Assembly: GCA_028823855.1 (NCBI GenBank)
Contig: JAPPFL010000068.1
Span: 108,623 to 172,622 of the forward strand
Direction of reading: 5' to 3'
From: Albidovulum sp.
GTDB lineage: Bacteria > Pseudomonadota > Alphaproteobacteria > Rhodobacterales > Rhodobacteraceae
Length of the DNA stretch: 64,000 bases
Below, in pieces: positions 54,131-62,896 of this stretch (within the stretch, counting starts at the first letter, position 1; every line of letters begins with the position of its first letter). The translations under genes were made by a program, and so were the position numbers. The notes under the pieces are model-generated. The model worked only from the letters and a program-made list of their open reading frames with translations, did not search any database and was not told where the DNA came from.

Positions 54131-55187
54131 ATATTCATCTTGCGAAGTTTCCCGAGGGTCTCTTATTCGGCTCCCGCAAGTCATAATCTCCAAAACGAAT
54201 CCATTTCGCACTCAAGAACTCACAATTCTCCGAAAATAAAGCCGTTCTAAATTCATTATTTCGCTTTGGCTCGCGAGATCTTGATCTTTGCTCAATCGCG
54301 GCTCGGCGAAGGGCGCGAAGAAAGCAAGCCTGCTAAGACATGTCCGGAATTTCGTGGGCAATCGCGCCAGGCTCCGCGGCTTGCAAATGTACGAGGGACT
54401 CGATTGGACCGGCTCTGCATGCCTTGCCGGTTCCGCCCGATGCGCAGACTATGCTGAAACGGTTGCCCGGCACGACCCGGTAGTCGGTAAGGTCCAGCTT
54501 GGGAAACTTGGCACAACGCCCGAACTTTGGTCATGAAGCAATTGCCGATACCCGTGCCGATTGGCGAATTGGCATCCGGCGGCCGGCCGTCATAGGAATT
54601 GAGAAACCCGTACGACGTGCCCAAGGGCGAATATTGCAACAGCTAGATATACTTTCGACCGCTCCGAAATTTAGCCGGCGATTCTGCTCTTCCGCAACGC
54701 TACCCGCAATGGCGGCCGTGCCGAGCGTAGCCTCATTCTTTGGGATCGGGCCAACCGTTTCTACGAGTATGACACAATGGTCTTTGTCGGCTCGGCATTT
54801 GCGACGCGATCGGTTATGTCGGGAAACAGGCTCGCGTCCTACTCATCGATTTCGAACTCGCCTACCGGCCGATTTAGAGACCGTGCCTACTAAAAATCGG
54901 ATTCCTTGGATAAGAGGATGTTTGGAATCAGAAGCAGCGTGCGCAAACGATTAGTTGCGTTCCCGATCGCCAAGATTCCGGCCGCTAAAATCGCTCGCTC
55001 CAAACCCGGTAGGCGTGGAAAAATCGGCTCCCGTATTTGACTGAAAATTAATTTTATTATCTAAAAATATCATTATTTATAATTTCGATACAGCCGAAGC
55101 CAAGAAAATCCCAGCCAAAAATTCAATTCCCGACCAGTAATTTATTTGTAGATATGCCGGAGATCGCAATTTAGATTTCTAGATATT
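54131..55187. other. Gene-free stretch with an A+T-rich block
   Basis: About 1.06 kb between the truncated aldehyde dehydrogenase and moxR. Frames on both strands lack recognisable motifs. From about 55035 to 55180 the sequence is strikingly A+T-rich (runs such as TTATTATCTAAAAATATCAT), just downstream of the moxR stop. Confidence 0.45.
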
Positions 55188-56027
55188 CTATCTGGCTCGA
55201 CGAGACAAAAAAGCAAGCTTTTCAAATAATTGAACGTCTTGTTCGTTTTTTAGAAGCGCGCCGTGAAGCTTAGGAAGAGAATCGGCTGCGCCAAGGCGCA
55301 GATCCCTGGCTTCCAGATCCTCGGCGAGCAGCAGTTTCAGCCAGTCCAGTACTTCTGAAGTGGACGGCTTTTTCTTAAGTCCCGGCGTTTCCCGCAATTC
55401 AAAAAATTGCTTTAGAGCTTCTTCAACCAGCGATCGCTTTATTCCGGGGAAGTGCATTTCAACGATCTGCTTCATCGTACGTTCGTCCGGAAATCGAATA
55501 TAATGGAAGAAGCAGCGTCTCAAAAAAGCGTCGGGTAATTCTTTTTCGTTATTTGAAGTGATGATTACGATGGGCCTAAATTTGGCGCGGATCGTTTCGC
55601 CGGTTTCGTAGACGAAGAACTCCATCAGATCCAGTTCCTGCAGCAGGTCATTCGGAAACTCTATGTCGGCCTTGTCGATTTCATCTATTAGCAAAACCGT
55701 TTTTTGTTCCGCCTCGAACGCTTGCCACAATTTTCCTTTTTTGATGTAGTTCGAAACATCGCGAACTCTCTTATCGCCGAGTTGCGAATCGCGTAGTCGC
55801 GAAACTGCGTCATATTCGTAGAGCCCTTGCTGCGCTTTGGTCGTCGACTTTATGTTCCATTCCAATATCGACAGCCGGAGGGAGTTCGCTACTTGCCTCG
55901 CCAACTCCGTTTTGCCCGTTCCAGGCTCGCCCTTCACTAGTAGGGGCCGCTCCAGCAAGATCGCCGCATTCACGGCAATCTTCAAATCATGGGTGGCCAC
56001 GTATGACGCACTTCCATCGAATCTCAT
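55188..56027 (-). CDS. MoxR-family AAA+ ATPase
   Basis: The 279-aa ATPase shows Walker A GEPGTGKT (residues 33-40), ILEWNIKSTTKAQQGLYEYD, VLLIDEIDKADIEFPNDLL (Walker B), IVIITSNNEKELPDAFLRRC (sensor 1, Arg finger) and a helical lid. MoxR proteins work with VWA partners to insert cofactors or remodel complexes. Its expected partner is the CoxE-like gene at 46.9-48.1 kb on the same strand. ATG 56027 is chosen; TTG 56030 is the alternative, with AAAGGAG upstream. Confidence 0.93.
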   Translation of the reverse strand: MRFDGSASYVATHDLKIAVNAAILLERPLLVKGEPGTGKTELARQVANSLRLSILEWNIKSTTKAQQGLYEYDAVSRLRDSQLGDKRVRDVSNYIKKGKLWQAFEAEQKTVLLIDEIDKADIEFPNDLLQELDLMEFFVYETGETIRAKFRPIVIITSNNEKELPDAFLRRCFFHYIRFPDERTMKQIVEMHFPGIKRSLVEEALKQFFELRETPGLKKKPSTSEVLDWLKLLLAEDLEARDLRLGAADSLPKLHGALLKNEQDVQLFEKLAFLSRRAR

Positions 56028-57596
56028 CAATGCTCGTTTCTCCTTTGGGAATTCACTCGATCACAAGGGCGAACCGGTTATTGCAATTTAGCGAGTTCCG
56101 GTAAATGCCGAATCGCCTATCGGGCGAGACCTCAGCATCGCATCATCGATATATCCGTTGGGAAATTGCCAAATCGATACGCTTTTGTCGACAAAAGACG
56201 AGCATTCGTTAAGTGCAGCCGGCCGATTGGCCGAAATTTGCGCACGGAATTCAAAGTGCAAAATTCTGCAGGCGGCTTGCACCGTCGAGCAGCGACCGGA
56301 ATTCCAATACCAGTTGGTAGTATATTTATTACTTTAAGTGAAAGGGGCATGCGCCCTTCGCATTTCCACACCCTATGCTCCCAATGGAACTACCGAATTC
56401 ATATCGCGTTGTCACGATTTGACATACGGTATCCGGGACAGCTGAAGCATGGAGGGTAAGCGGCTCCGAAACGCAGCGCGCTCAGACTAATCTAGCGGAT
56501 GGCGGAAAATCCGGAATCCAAGGCGAAGGACAGGGCGTTTCGCGACCGGAATCTGGCCGGCATCAATGTAAGGGTGCACGCCGGCGGACGCAGCATCTTC
56601 TTCAACCGGGCAAGGACACCGGCCGCTCTTCTACTGCTGGAACCGGAGCCCGACAGTTTCTAGACGATCGATGAACCAGACGTGAAGCGGCGACAATCAA
56701 CCGTCGCATCGAACGCATCGAGGACCCAAAGCCAGTTACCGAATTGACTGCCGCGGATCTCGCTGAGCGCATTCTCAAGAACAATGTCTAAGTACGCTGC
56801 AAACCCAAAACGATATAGACTTGTCGATTCACTCTTCAGAGCCACGCTTTTCCATCGCGGGGTTAGATGGCCATCGCGGACGTCGTTCCAAGCGACGGTA
56901 CCGCGAATCACAACGAGTTGCGAACCGCGCCAACGGAGAACGAAACGGTTGTTTGGTTTTTTCGAAGATGTGCGCCAAGCCGAGATCTCGGGAATCCAGC
57001 TGCTCGAATGCGACTTCTGCCGACATTTCCGTCGCTTTAGCAAATGACCATGCGAGCGATCTCTGACACCGGACGACCGCCGGAAACCGGCGTCTGCGTT
57101 CGGCATATTTGGGACCGAAGGGGTCAATGCAACCATCCGCAATTGCGTCGATCCGTCTGCGCTCGTTGGTATAGGGGAGGCCATAAGCCTTTCCCTTTGC
57201 CGCCGCGAGACGCGCGGCCGAAAATAAAAGTCGGCAGGTTCCGTGCTTTCGCCAGTCCGGCGGGAGATTGCGGCCAGGTCGAATAAGAATCCGCGGAATT
57301 CTTCGCATGCAATTAGGTTGCCAAGATTACCGGGCTTTCTCAAGCGTATCCATCGATTGAATTGGAGCCGCAGCGGGAACCAGCACAACAAGCGATGTAA
57401 AAACCGTTTCGGCATTGGCATCGCTCTAGTTTATCGTAGGAGGGACTGGCGAGAGATTACGAGGTGCGCAGCTTATTCGTTATCCGCTGCTAAACTGCGA
57501 CCCTCCTTATATTCAACTGCAACTCGGCGTGCGCAAACCCGTGAATGACACGCGCCCAAATCTCTTGTCTCAATTGCGAACCCCGTGGAACCGCGA
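56028..57596. other. Gene-poor stretch between moxR and the alkylation-repair gene
   Basis: About 1.57 kb. Apart from a small decayed gene at about 56499-56792 no protein family was recognised. A 253-codon minus-strand open frame (57421-56660) has a random-looking, Arg/Ser-rich product and overlaps that decayed gene, so I do not call it. Confidence 0.4.
56499..56792 (+). pseudogene. Small decayed gene of unknown function
   Basis: ATG 56499 opens AENPESKAKDRAFRDRNLAG and ends at a TAG at 56661. A protein-like C-terminus follows in another frame: NRRIERIEDPKPVTELTAAD then LAERILKNNV and a stop at 56790-56792. The second part looks like a genuine conserved tail. I cannot name the family. At least one frameshift separates the two parts. 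Confidence 0.35.
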
Positions 57597-58349
57597 CTAT
57601 CGGGCGGTCCCGGAGCGAGAATCCGCATTCGTGCGTTTCAAATGCTTGAGTGCCTCGCGCCTGCTCAGTCCGGAAAGACCGGGATGATTCGCGACGAATT
57701 CTAGGACCCAATGAGGACTCGTCTTGGAATATTCGCGCAACGCCCAGCCGATTCCTTTGCGTAGGAAGAACTCCGTTTCGCCAATGGACGGCAGGATCGT
57801 GTCGGCGAGCAGGCTTGTGTCGGTGGCCTGCTTTGCCCGAAGCTGCGACAGTATCGCGGCCCGGCGCTTCCAGATATTGCGGTCGCTTGCCCAGTGGCGG
57901 AGCAACGACCGTAGCGGGCGCGGATGGGCGATAAGCATGTCCCCTATTGCTCGTCCGGCTATTGCGTCCACGTAGTCCCACCAAGCGCCTGTTACCACCA
58001 ATTCCTCCACCAGCGGAATTCTCGCTGGCTCCAGCCAACTGCGATAGCGCTTGAAGTGTAGCAAATCGATCGCTGCGTAGCGTTCCTCTCGATAGGCGGC
58101 CTTGCGCCAAAGACAAAGGATCGACGCTTCCCATGCCTCGGCGTCGGGCAGCGCGTGCATCCTGAACACGTATTGGGCGATTCTCCGGCCGTTGGGTACT
58201 CCCACGCCATAATAGGGCATGTCCGATTTCATATATTGCTGTTGCTGCCGCGCTCTGGCCGGGTTGGCGGCGTTGCGCATCGCGGCCATGACGCAATTTC
58301 GAATATTGCTTGCATGATCGGAACAAAAGGGGCGTGCGTCTTTATCCAT
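57597..58349 (-). CDS. DNA alkylation repair protein (AlkD-like, HEAT-repeat glycosylase)
   Basis: The 250-aa ALK-type HEAT-repeat protein shows the AlkD pattern: DMPYYGVGVPNGRRIAQ, REERYAAIDLLHFKRY, VTGAWWDYVDAIAGRAIG (Trp and catalytic-type Asp), NIWKRRAAILSQL with the conserved Arg, and EFFLRKGIGWALREYSKTSP. AlkD excises positively charged N3/N7-alkyl bases. ATG 58349 (MDKDARPF) is chosen; the frame back to 58445 adds an unrelated leader. It is monocistronic, flanked by long gene-free stretches. Confidence 0.9.
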   Translation of the reverse strand: MDKDARPFCSDHASNIRNCVMAAMRNAANPARARQQQQYMKSDMPYYGVGVPNGRRIAQYVFRMHALPDAEAWEASILCLWRKAAYREERYAAIDLLHFKRYRSWLEPARIPLVEELVVTGAWWDYVDAIAGRAIGDMLIAHPRPLRSLLRHWASDRNIWKRRAAILSQLRAKQATDTSLLADTILPSIGETEFFLRKGIGWALREYSKTSPHWVLEFVANHPGLSGLSRREALKHLKRTNADSRSGTAR

Positions 58350-59389
58350 GATTGAACGATTCCCGCATGGCTCGTTGCGAGGGACGTGGCCAGCAAGCCT
58401 GCCGCAGCGAAAGGATGCAAAGGGCGGATACCATGCTCGAGACACGGGCGAAACGCCTAAGTTGATGGCGATCGGGATTCCGGTACTGATCTAACATGAC
58501 GGCATGGCGTGCGGTGAATAAGCTTCCTTTTCTCAAGCTCGAGGGGACGGATCGACGGTTTCTCGAACTGCCAGCCAACCTAAATCGAAATTCGAGGCGT
58601 CATGGTCTGGAGAGGGTCCGCGCAGGAGAGTAAGGCCGAGCATAGGTGCGGCGAAACTTCGCCGATTTTCCAACGGGATGAGAGATTGGTGTGAATTTTC
58701 GCCCGGGAAAGAGCGTTTCCAGACGTTCCACAACTCCCGTGGCTATGGCGGGCAAGGTGCGAATTTCGCACACATGGTTTCGGACGAGGTCCCAGCCAGC
58801 CAGGCGGTGTGCTGATCCTTGTCGGCACCCGCCGCTGTTTCGGCCGTCTTCGCCATGAAAAGGCGCTGCGCGCTGCCGGCCGTTTGTTGAGACAGCCTTC
58901 AATTCCGGAGCAATTTCGGTTTGCGCGGGCTTTCTATTCCGCCATGCTTGGCCGGCTCGACGCGACGCCGCGTAGTTTGGCCTTCCAATCGCGGCCGGGC
59001 GAAGCCGAATAACTTGTTGCTTTCTTCTGCGGAATGGCGGAAGTGAGGACCACCGCTCCAACAGAGGCGGATGATAGAGAATTCCAGTGGGCGCTCCAGC
59101 CGCCGAGTCGAATCCCGGCTTTGACTGGTGCGTGCGAGTTTGACTTGAAATCGAATATCGCGGTTCCTAGTGGAATTGCGTCGCAGGAAATCAATGCGCC
59201 GGCGAGGAGCAGTTGCAAATTCTGTGCTAGAAAATTGGCGAAAGAATAATCTATCGCTGATTTCGCGCAGGAATCGCCGTAATGGAAAGGGTTCGATTTG
59301 ACTGCACTTGAACAAGTTAATTCTTTGCGATCAACACGCATATTTGGCTTCTGTACGTAACGCGGCCTAATTCGGTCTGGGAGGAACTC
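58350..59389. other. Gene-free stretch between the AlkD-like and nitroreductase genes
   Basis: About 1 kb with several overlapping minus-strand frames (for example 59061-58600) that share no recognised motif. The GGGAGG site at 59379-59384 serves the nitroreductase TTG start. A decayed gene is possible but I cannot name one. Confidence 0.4.
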
Positions 59390-60196
59390 TTGAAAGCAAG
59401 CGACAACGATAATTCGGAAGAACCGATTGGCCAGGCGGTCGAGCTACCTGAAATAGGATCTAGAGAGAGCTATGATACTTTGATGGAGGTGGTTCGGAAT
59501 CGGGTAACGGTTCGCAAATTCGATGCCGATTTCATAGTGCCCGAAAGCCATTTCGAATTGATTCTTGAGGCCGCGAGGCATGCGCCATCTGGAGCGAACG
59601 CCCAGCCTTGGCATTTCATCGTCGTCGAAGACTCTGAAATTAAGCAGCGTATCGCCGATTATTTCGTTGCCGAGCAGCGATTTCGAGCAAAAGCCAAGAT
59701 GAAGTTTCCGACTCCCGATTACAGGGGACTAGCCACGGCGCCGGGATTTATTGTCGTTTGTTCGGATTTGCGATGGGTCGAAGCATTTCCCGTCATGAAA
59801 GAGGAATCGCCCGACAATGCAGAGCTGAATCGAATGTACCGAGAGAACGCCGAGCGCATTCTTATCCAGTCCGTAGCAGCGTCGACGATGTGCGCTCATT
59901 TGGCTGCCGCGTCTCTTGGCTATTGCGTTTGGTGGGTTACTGCAATTGGTCAGGAAAATGCGCAAAAGGCAATGCGCCCTCTGCTCGGAATTCCGGATGA
60001 AATCTCGGTACTCGACATATTTTTGTTCGGTCCTCCTGCCCAGGAACCTTACAAGCGATGGAAGAAGAGCATGTCGGAAATTGCGAGCCGCGGCGAATTT
60101 GACCCGGCACAGTGCCTCACCCGCGACGAAATCACCGAGTGGATAAAAAAACGCCGGCACAAAGTTATGTTCCGCGACGCTTCACGAATCGACTGA
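59390..60196 (+). CDS. Nitroreductase-family FMN oxidoreductase
   Basis: The 268-aa protein has the nitroreductase pattern: MEVVRNRVTVRKFDADFIVP, ILEAARHAPSGANAQPWHFI with VVVED-like VVEDSEIKQRIADY, ESVAAS-like IQSVAASTMCAHLAAASLG, and a late LDIFLFGPPAQEPYKRW. It uses FMN and NAD(P)H to reduce nitro, quinone or related substrates, and some relatives act on iodotyrosine or B12 precursors. The start is TTG 59390 behind GGGAGG. No operon partner is seen. Confidence 0.87.
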   Translation: MKASDNDNSEEPIGQAVELPEIGSRESYDTLMEVVRNRVTVRKFDADFIVPESHFELILEAARHAPSGANAQPWHFIVVEDSEIKQRIADYFVAEQRFRAKAKMKFPTPDYRGLATAPGFIVVCSDLRWVEAFPVMKEESPDNAELNRMYRENAERILIQSVAASTMCAHLAAASLGYCVWWVTAIGQENAQKAMRPLLGIPDEISVLDIFLFGPPAQEPYKRWKKSMSEIASRGEFDPAQCLTRDEITEWIKKRRHKVMFRDASRID

Positions 60197-60831
60197 TGAC
60201 AAGGGCTACGGCAGGAGCGATCGGGCGAAATAAATTCGGCGAGATGGATGCAGCGCGTAGTCGAATGCGTTGCGTATGACCTGTAAGCCCGCCAGTCATC
60301 GCAATACTTTCGCCCAGGGCCAACGCACGTTGGGCAAAGCTTTGGACAGAACGCGAAGGAGCCGGGTCCGGATCGGCGAGAAGCGGACGATCAGAGGATT
60401 TCTTCGCCATCCAAGGCAGCGGTCGCTAGCACCAGCCATCGCTTTGCAAGCGCTCGGCGCAAATTTGCGGTACAAGACGGGGGCGTGGCGGCCGCTCCAA
60501 GAGATCGGGAGATGCGAGACGCTTCAAGCGCCGCAGGGGAAACAGCGGACTCCACGAGTGGGTTCCCCGGCAGATTTTCGGCTTGAAACCGCATCGATTC
60601 AAGCGCCGCGTGGAATGCGAATTCCTCCCTTAGAATTCCTCCCTTTCAAGGGCTTGCCTGAATTTGAAGCCACCCGGGGCGCGCTTCGATGCCGTTAGGC
60701 AAGGGGCGTCCATACGCGGCGCAAAATAAAGTTGACAATCACGACTGCGGCGGGCTGGTGCGACGGCATCACGCTGCATCTCGCGGGAGCCTTTCGGAAT
60801 GCTCCGGCTGCGAAGGCTGAAACCGGTGACC
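60197..60831. other. Gene-free stretch before an IS982 remnant
   Basis: About 635 bp without a protein-like frame. The last 100 bp may hold decayed upstream parts of the IS982 transposase. Confidence 0.35.
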
Positions 60832-61035
60832 GGCTTCTGGCGCAACATGCAACTAACCTATGCCGGTGATGGAGAATCTTCTTCTACGCAAGCGCTCCAT
60901 CATCGAGAGGCTGTTCGACAAGCTGGAGTCGGAGAAGGGGCTGGAGCGCGTCCGGCACTAGTCCCCGGTCAACGCCGTTTTCCACACGGTCTCCCGCCTC
61001 GTCGCCGCGCGCTCGAAAAGGCAAGCGTCAAAATG
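60832..61035 (+). pseudogene. IS982-family transposase, C-terminal remnant
   Basis: The fragment reads GFWRNMQLTYA, then in the next frame MENLLLRKRSIIERLFDKLE, ending SPVNAVFHTVSRLVAARSKR. IS982 transposases have LLLRKRSIIETVFDxLKxxxxLEHxRHRSPVNxxVHxLxxLVAY here. A TAG replaces the Arg after RH. The catalytic domain is missing. It shows past insertion of IS982 at this locus. Confidence 0.65.
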
Positions 61036-61180
61036 ACAGATGTCGCTTAGCCGCGACTCGGGTTGTTCAGGCCCGTCCGGCCTGGCGCAGATTCCAGACC
61101 GGAATTCGCGACGAAATCCATCGGGGGCGACGGGCCTGCGGCAAGGGGCAGCAATGTCGTCCATTGCTGCCCATTGAACC

Positions 61181-62896
61181 CTATTTGCTTAAAATGTAGC
61201 CCGGATGCCCGCGACCGGAAGGAGTTTCGGGCCTGACAGAGATCGTTCCCGACGCGCCCTCGCAAATGTAGATGTTCTCGAAATTCAAGTACGTGAAGTG
61301 CTGGTTGGTCCATTGCTCGGTCACACCGCAGGCATGGGGTTTGACCAGGCTGAACTTGGTCCTGTTCCATATGGGAATTCCGGGCAAGTCCTTGTTGAAG
61401 ATCTGCTGCATTTCTTCGTAGATCATCCGGAGCTCTTCTCCGCCGCTGCGAGAGGCCGCGGTCAGGAGCTCGTTGTACTTGGGATTGTCATACTTCCCGT
61501 AATTCCATGCGCCCGTGGTGCCGAAATACGCTAGGTGGTCGCCGACCAAATCGCTCGAATAGCCGGTGAACCACAGATCCAGCTTGCCTGCCTGTCCGGC
61601 TTTCTCCATGTCCGGCCAGTCCATTTGCCGCACACTCACCTTCATGCCCACACGGGTCAGGTACATCTGGATGAAGGCCATCCAGTCAAGCGCCTCCTGC
61701 GAGTTGTAATACGTTGCGAGCTCCACGACCTGATCGGCGTCCCAGTCAGCTTCGGCCAGCAACGCTCTCGCCTTGTCAGGGTCGTACGGATAGGCCGGCG
61801 CGTCGGTACTGAACATGACGTGGTCCTCGGGAAACATGCTGTACATGGGGTCCCTAAGTCCGTTGGGGATCAGTGTTTCGATTAGCTGCGCGCGGTTGAT
61901 CGCATAAGAGATCGCTTGGCGGACCCGTTCGTCCTTCAGGAAGGGTTTGTCGGCGACGTTGATGTAGTTCGGACTCAAGGGGGCTCCGCGCAGGAAGACA
62001 TTGCCTTGAGGATCCGCGCCAAACCGGTTGACCTCCTGGGCCGTGAGAAACTCCAGTAGGTCCACCTCCCCCTTTTCAAAGGCGAGCGTGCCGGTTTCAT
62101 GCTCGTCGAAGAACCTGACAACGATCCGGTCAAGATACGGCCGCCCGGCCCAATAGTTGTCATTTGCCACGACGGACACGTATTGTCCCTCGACGGACTC
62201 CTCCAGTTTGAACGGCCCGGTGCCGACTCTCACGTCGGTAGACATCCAGTCTGTCGCCGGTAGATCTTCCCATGAACTGTTCCGGAAGAGATGTTCCGGC
62301 AGTATGTATACCCTTCCCAGGGCCTCGAAGAAGTTCCCGTTCGGAACTTCCGTCTCGAATACGATCGTGTGATCGTCGACGATCGTGATGCCCTCGATGT
62401 CCTCCGCTTCGCCATCGATCCATGCCTGGGAGCCCTTCAGTTCCGTAAGGCGCGCCGCGTTCATGAGAAAGTCCGCGCCTTCTGCCTCTGGCTTCATGGT
62501 TAGCTTGAAGCTCCACTCCACGTGCTTTGCCGTAAATGGCGTTCCGTCGTGGAACTGCACGCCTTGACGAAGGTGGAACGTTCCCATGGTCAGGTCGTCC
62601 GAGATCTCCCAATGCGTTGCAAGGTCGGGGACAACAATGTTGCTGTAGGGGTCCAGAGTAAACAGATTCCCGAATGTGAGAGTCGTGAATTGGTGGTTTT
62701 CCGACGATTTCCAGGGGAACGGCAGCAGTTGCCCGGCGGCAGCGATCGTGAAGGTTCCGCCGTCCATGGGCTGGCAAGTCGCGCTGCACATGGAGACGTT
62801 TCCGGCGTTCGTTGGATCGGATTCGGCCGCGTAGCTCGCACCCGCCATGACGAAATACAGGGGAATCAGTGTAACCGCCTTGAAAATTCGTTTCAT
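61181..62896 (-). CDS. ABC transporter substrate-binding protein, family 5 (peptide/opine type)
   Basis: The 571-aa periplasmic protein has a signal peptide ending near GASYAAES. Family 5 features are TLTFGNLFTLDPYSNIVVPDL, WEISDDLTMGTFHLRQGVQF, HDGTPFTAKHVEWSFKLTM, VGTGPFKLEES, FEKGEVDLLEFL, RVRQAISYAINRAQLIE and YPYDPDKARALLAEADWD. ATG 62896 is chosen because AAGGAGAAAAAA precedes it and a signal peptide follows. The frame stays open for another 197 codons upstream, but that part resembles nothing. The cognate permease and ATPase genes are not in the window. The ligand is unknown. Confidence 0.92.
   Translation of the reverse strand: MKRIFKAVTLIPLYFVMAGASYAAESDPTNAGNVSMCSATCQPMDGGTFTIAAAGQLLPFPWKSSENHQFTTLTFGNLFTLDPYSNIVVPDLATHWEISDDLTMGTFHLRQGVQFHDGTPFTAKHVEWSFKLTMKPEAEGADFLMNAARLTELKGSQAWIDGEAEDIEGITIVDDHTIVFETEVPNGNFFEALGRVYILPEHLFRNSSWEDLPATDWMSTDVRVGTGPFKLEESVEGQYVSVVANDNYWAGRPYLDRIVVRFFDEHETGTLAFEKGEVDLLEFLTAQEVNRFGADPQGNVFLRGAPLSPNYINVADKPFLKDERVRQAISYAINRAQLIETLIPNGLRDPMYSMFPEDHVMFSTDAPAYPYDPDKARALLAEADWDADQVVELATYYNSQEALDWMAFIQMYLTRVGMKVSVRQMDWPDMEKAGQAGKLDLWFTGYSSDLVGDHLAYFGTTGAWNYGKYDNPKYNELLTAASRSGGEELRMIYEEMQQIFNKDLPGIPIWNRTKFSLVKPHACGVTEQWTNQHFTYLNFENIYICEGASGTISVRPETPSGRGHPGYILSK

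Noticed and set aside
56660..57421. 253-codon minus-strand open frame
   Set aside because: Random-looking composition, no ribosome-binding site, and overlap with a decayed plus-strand gene. No family recognised.
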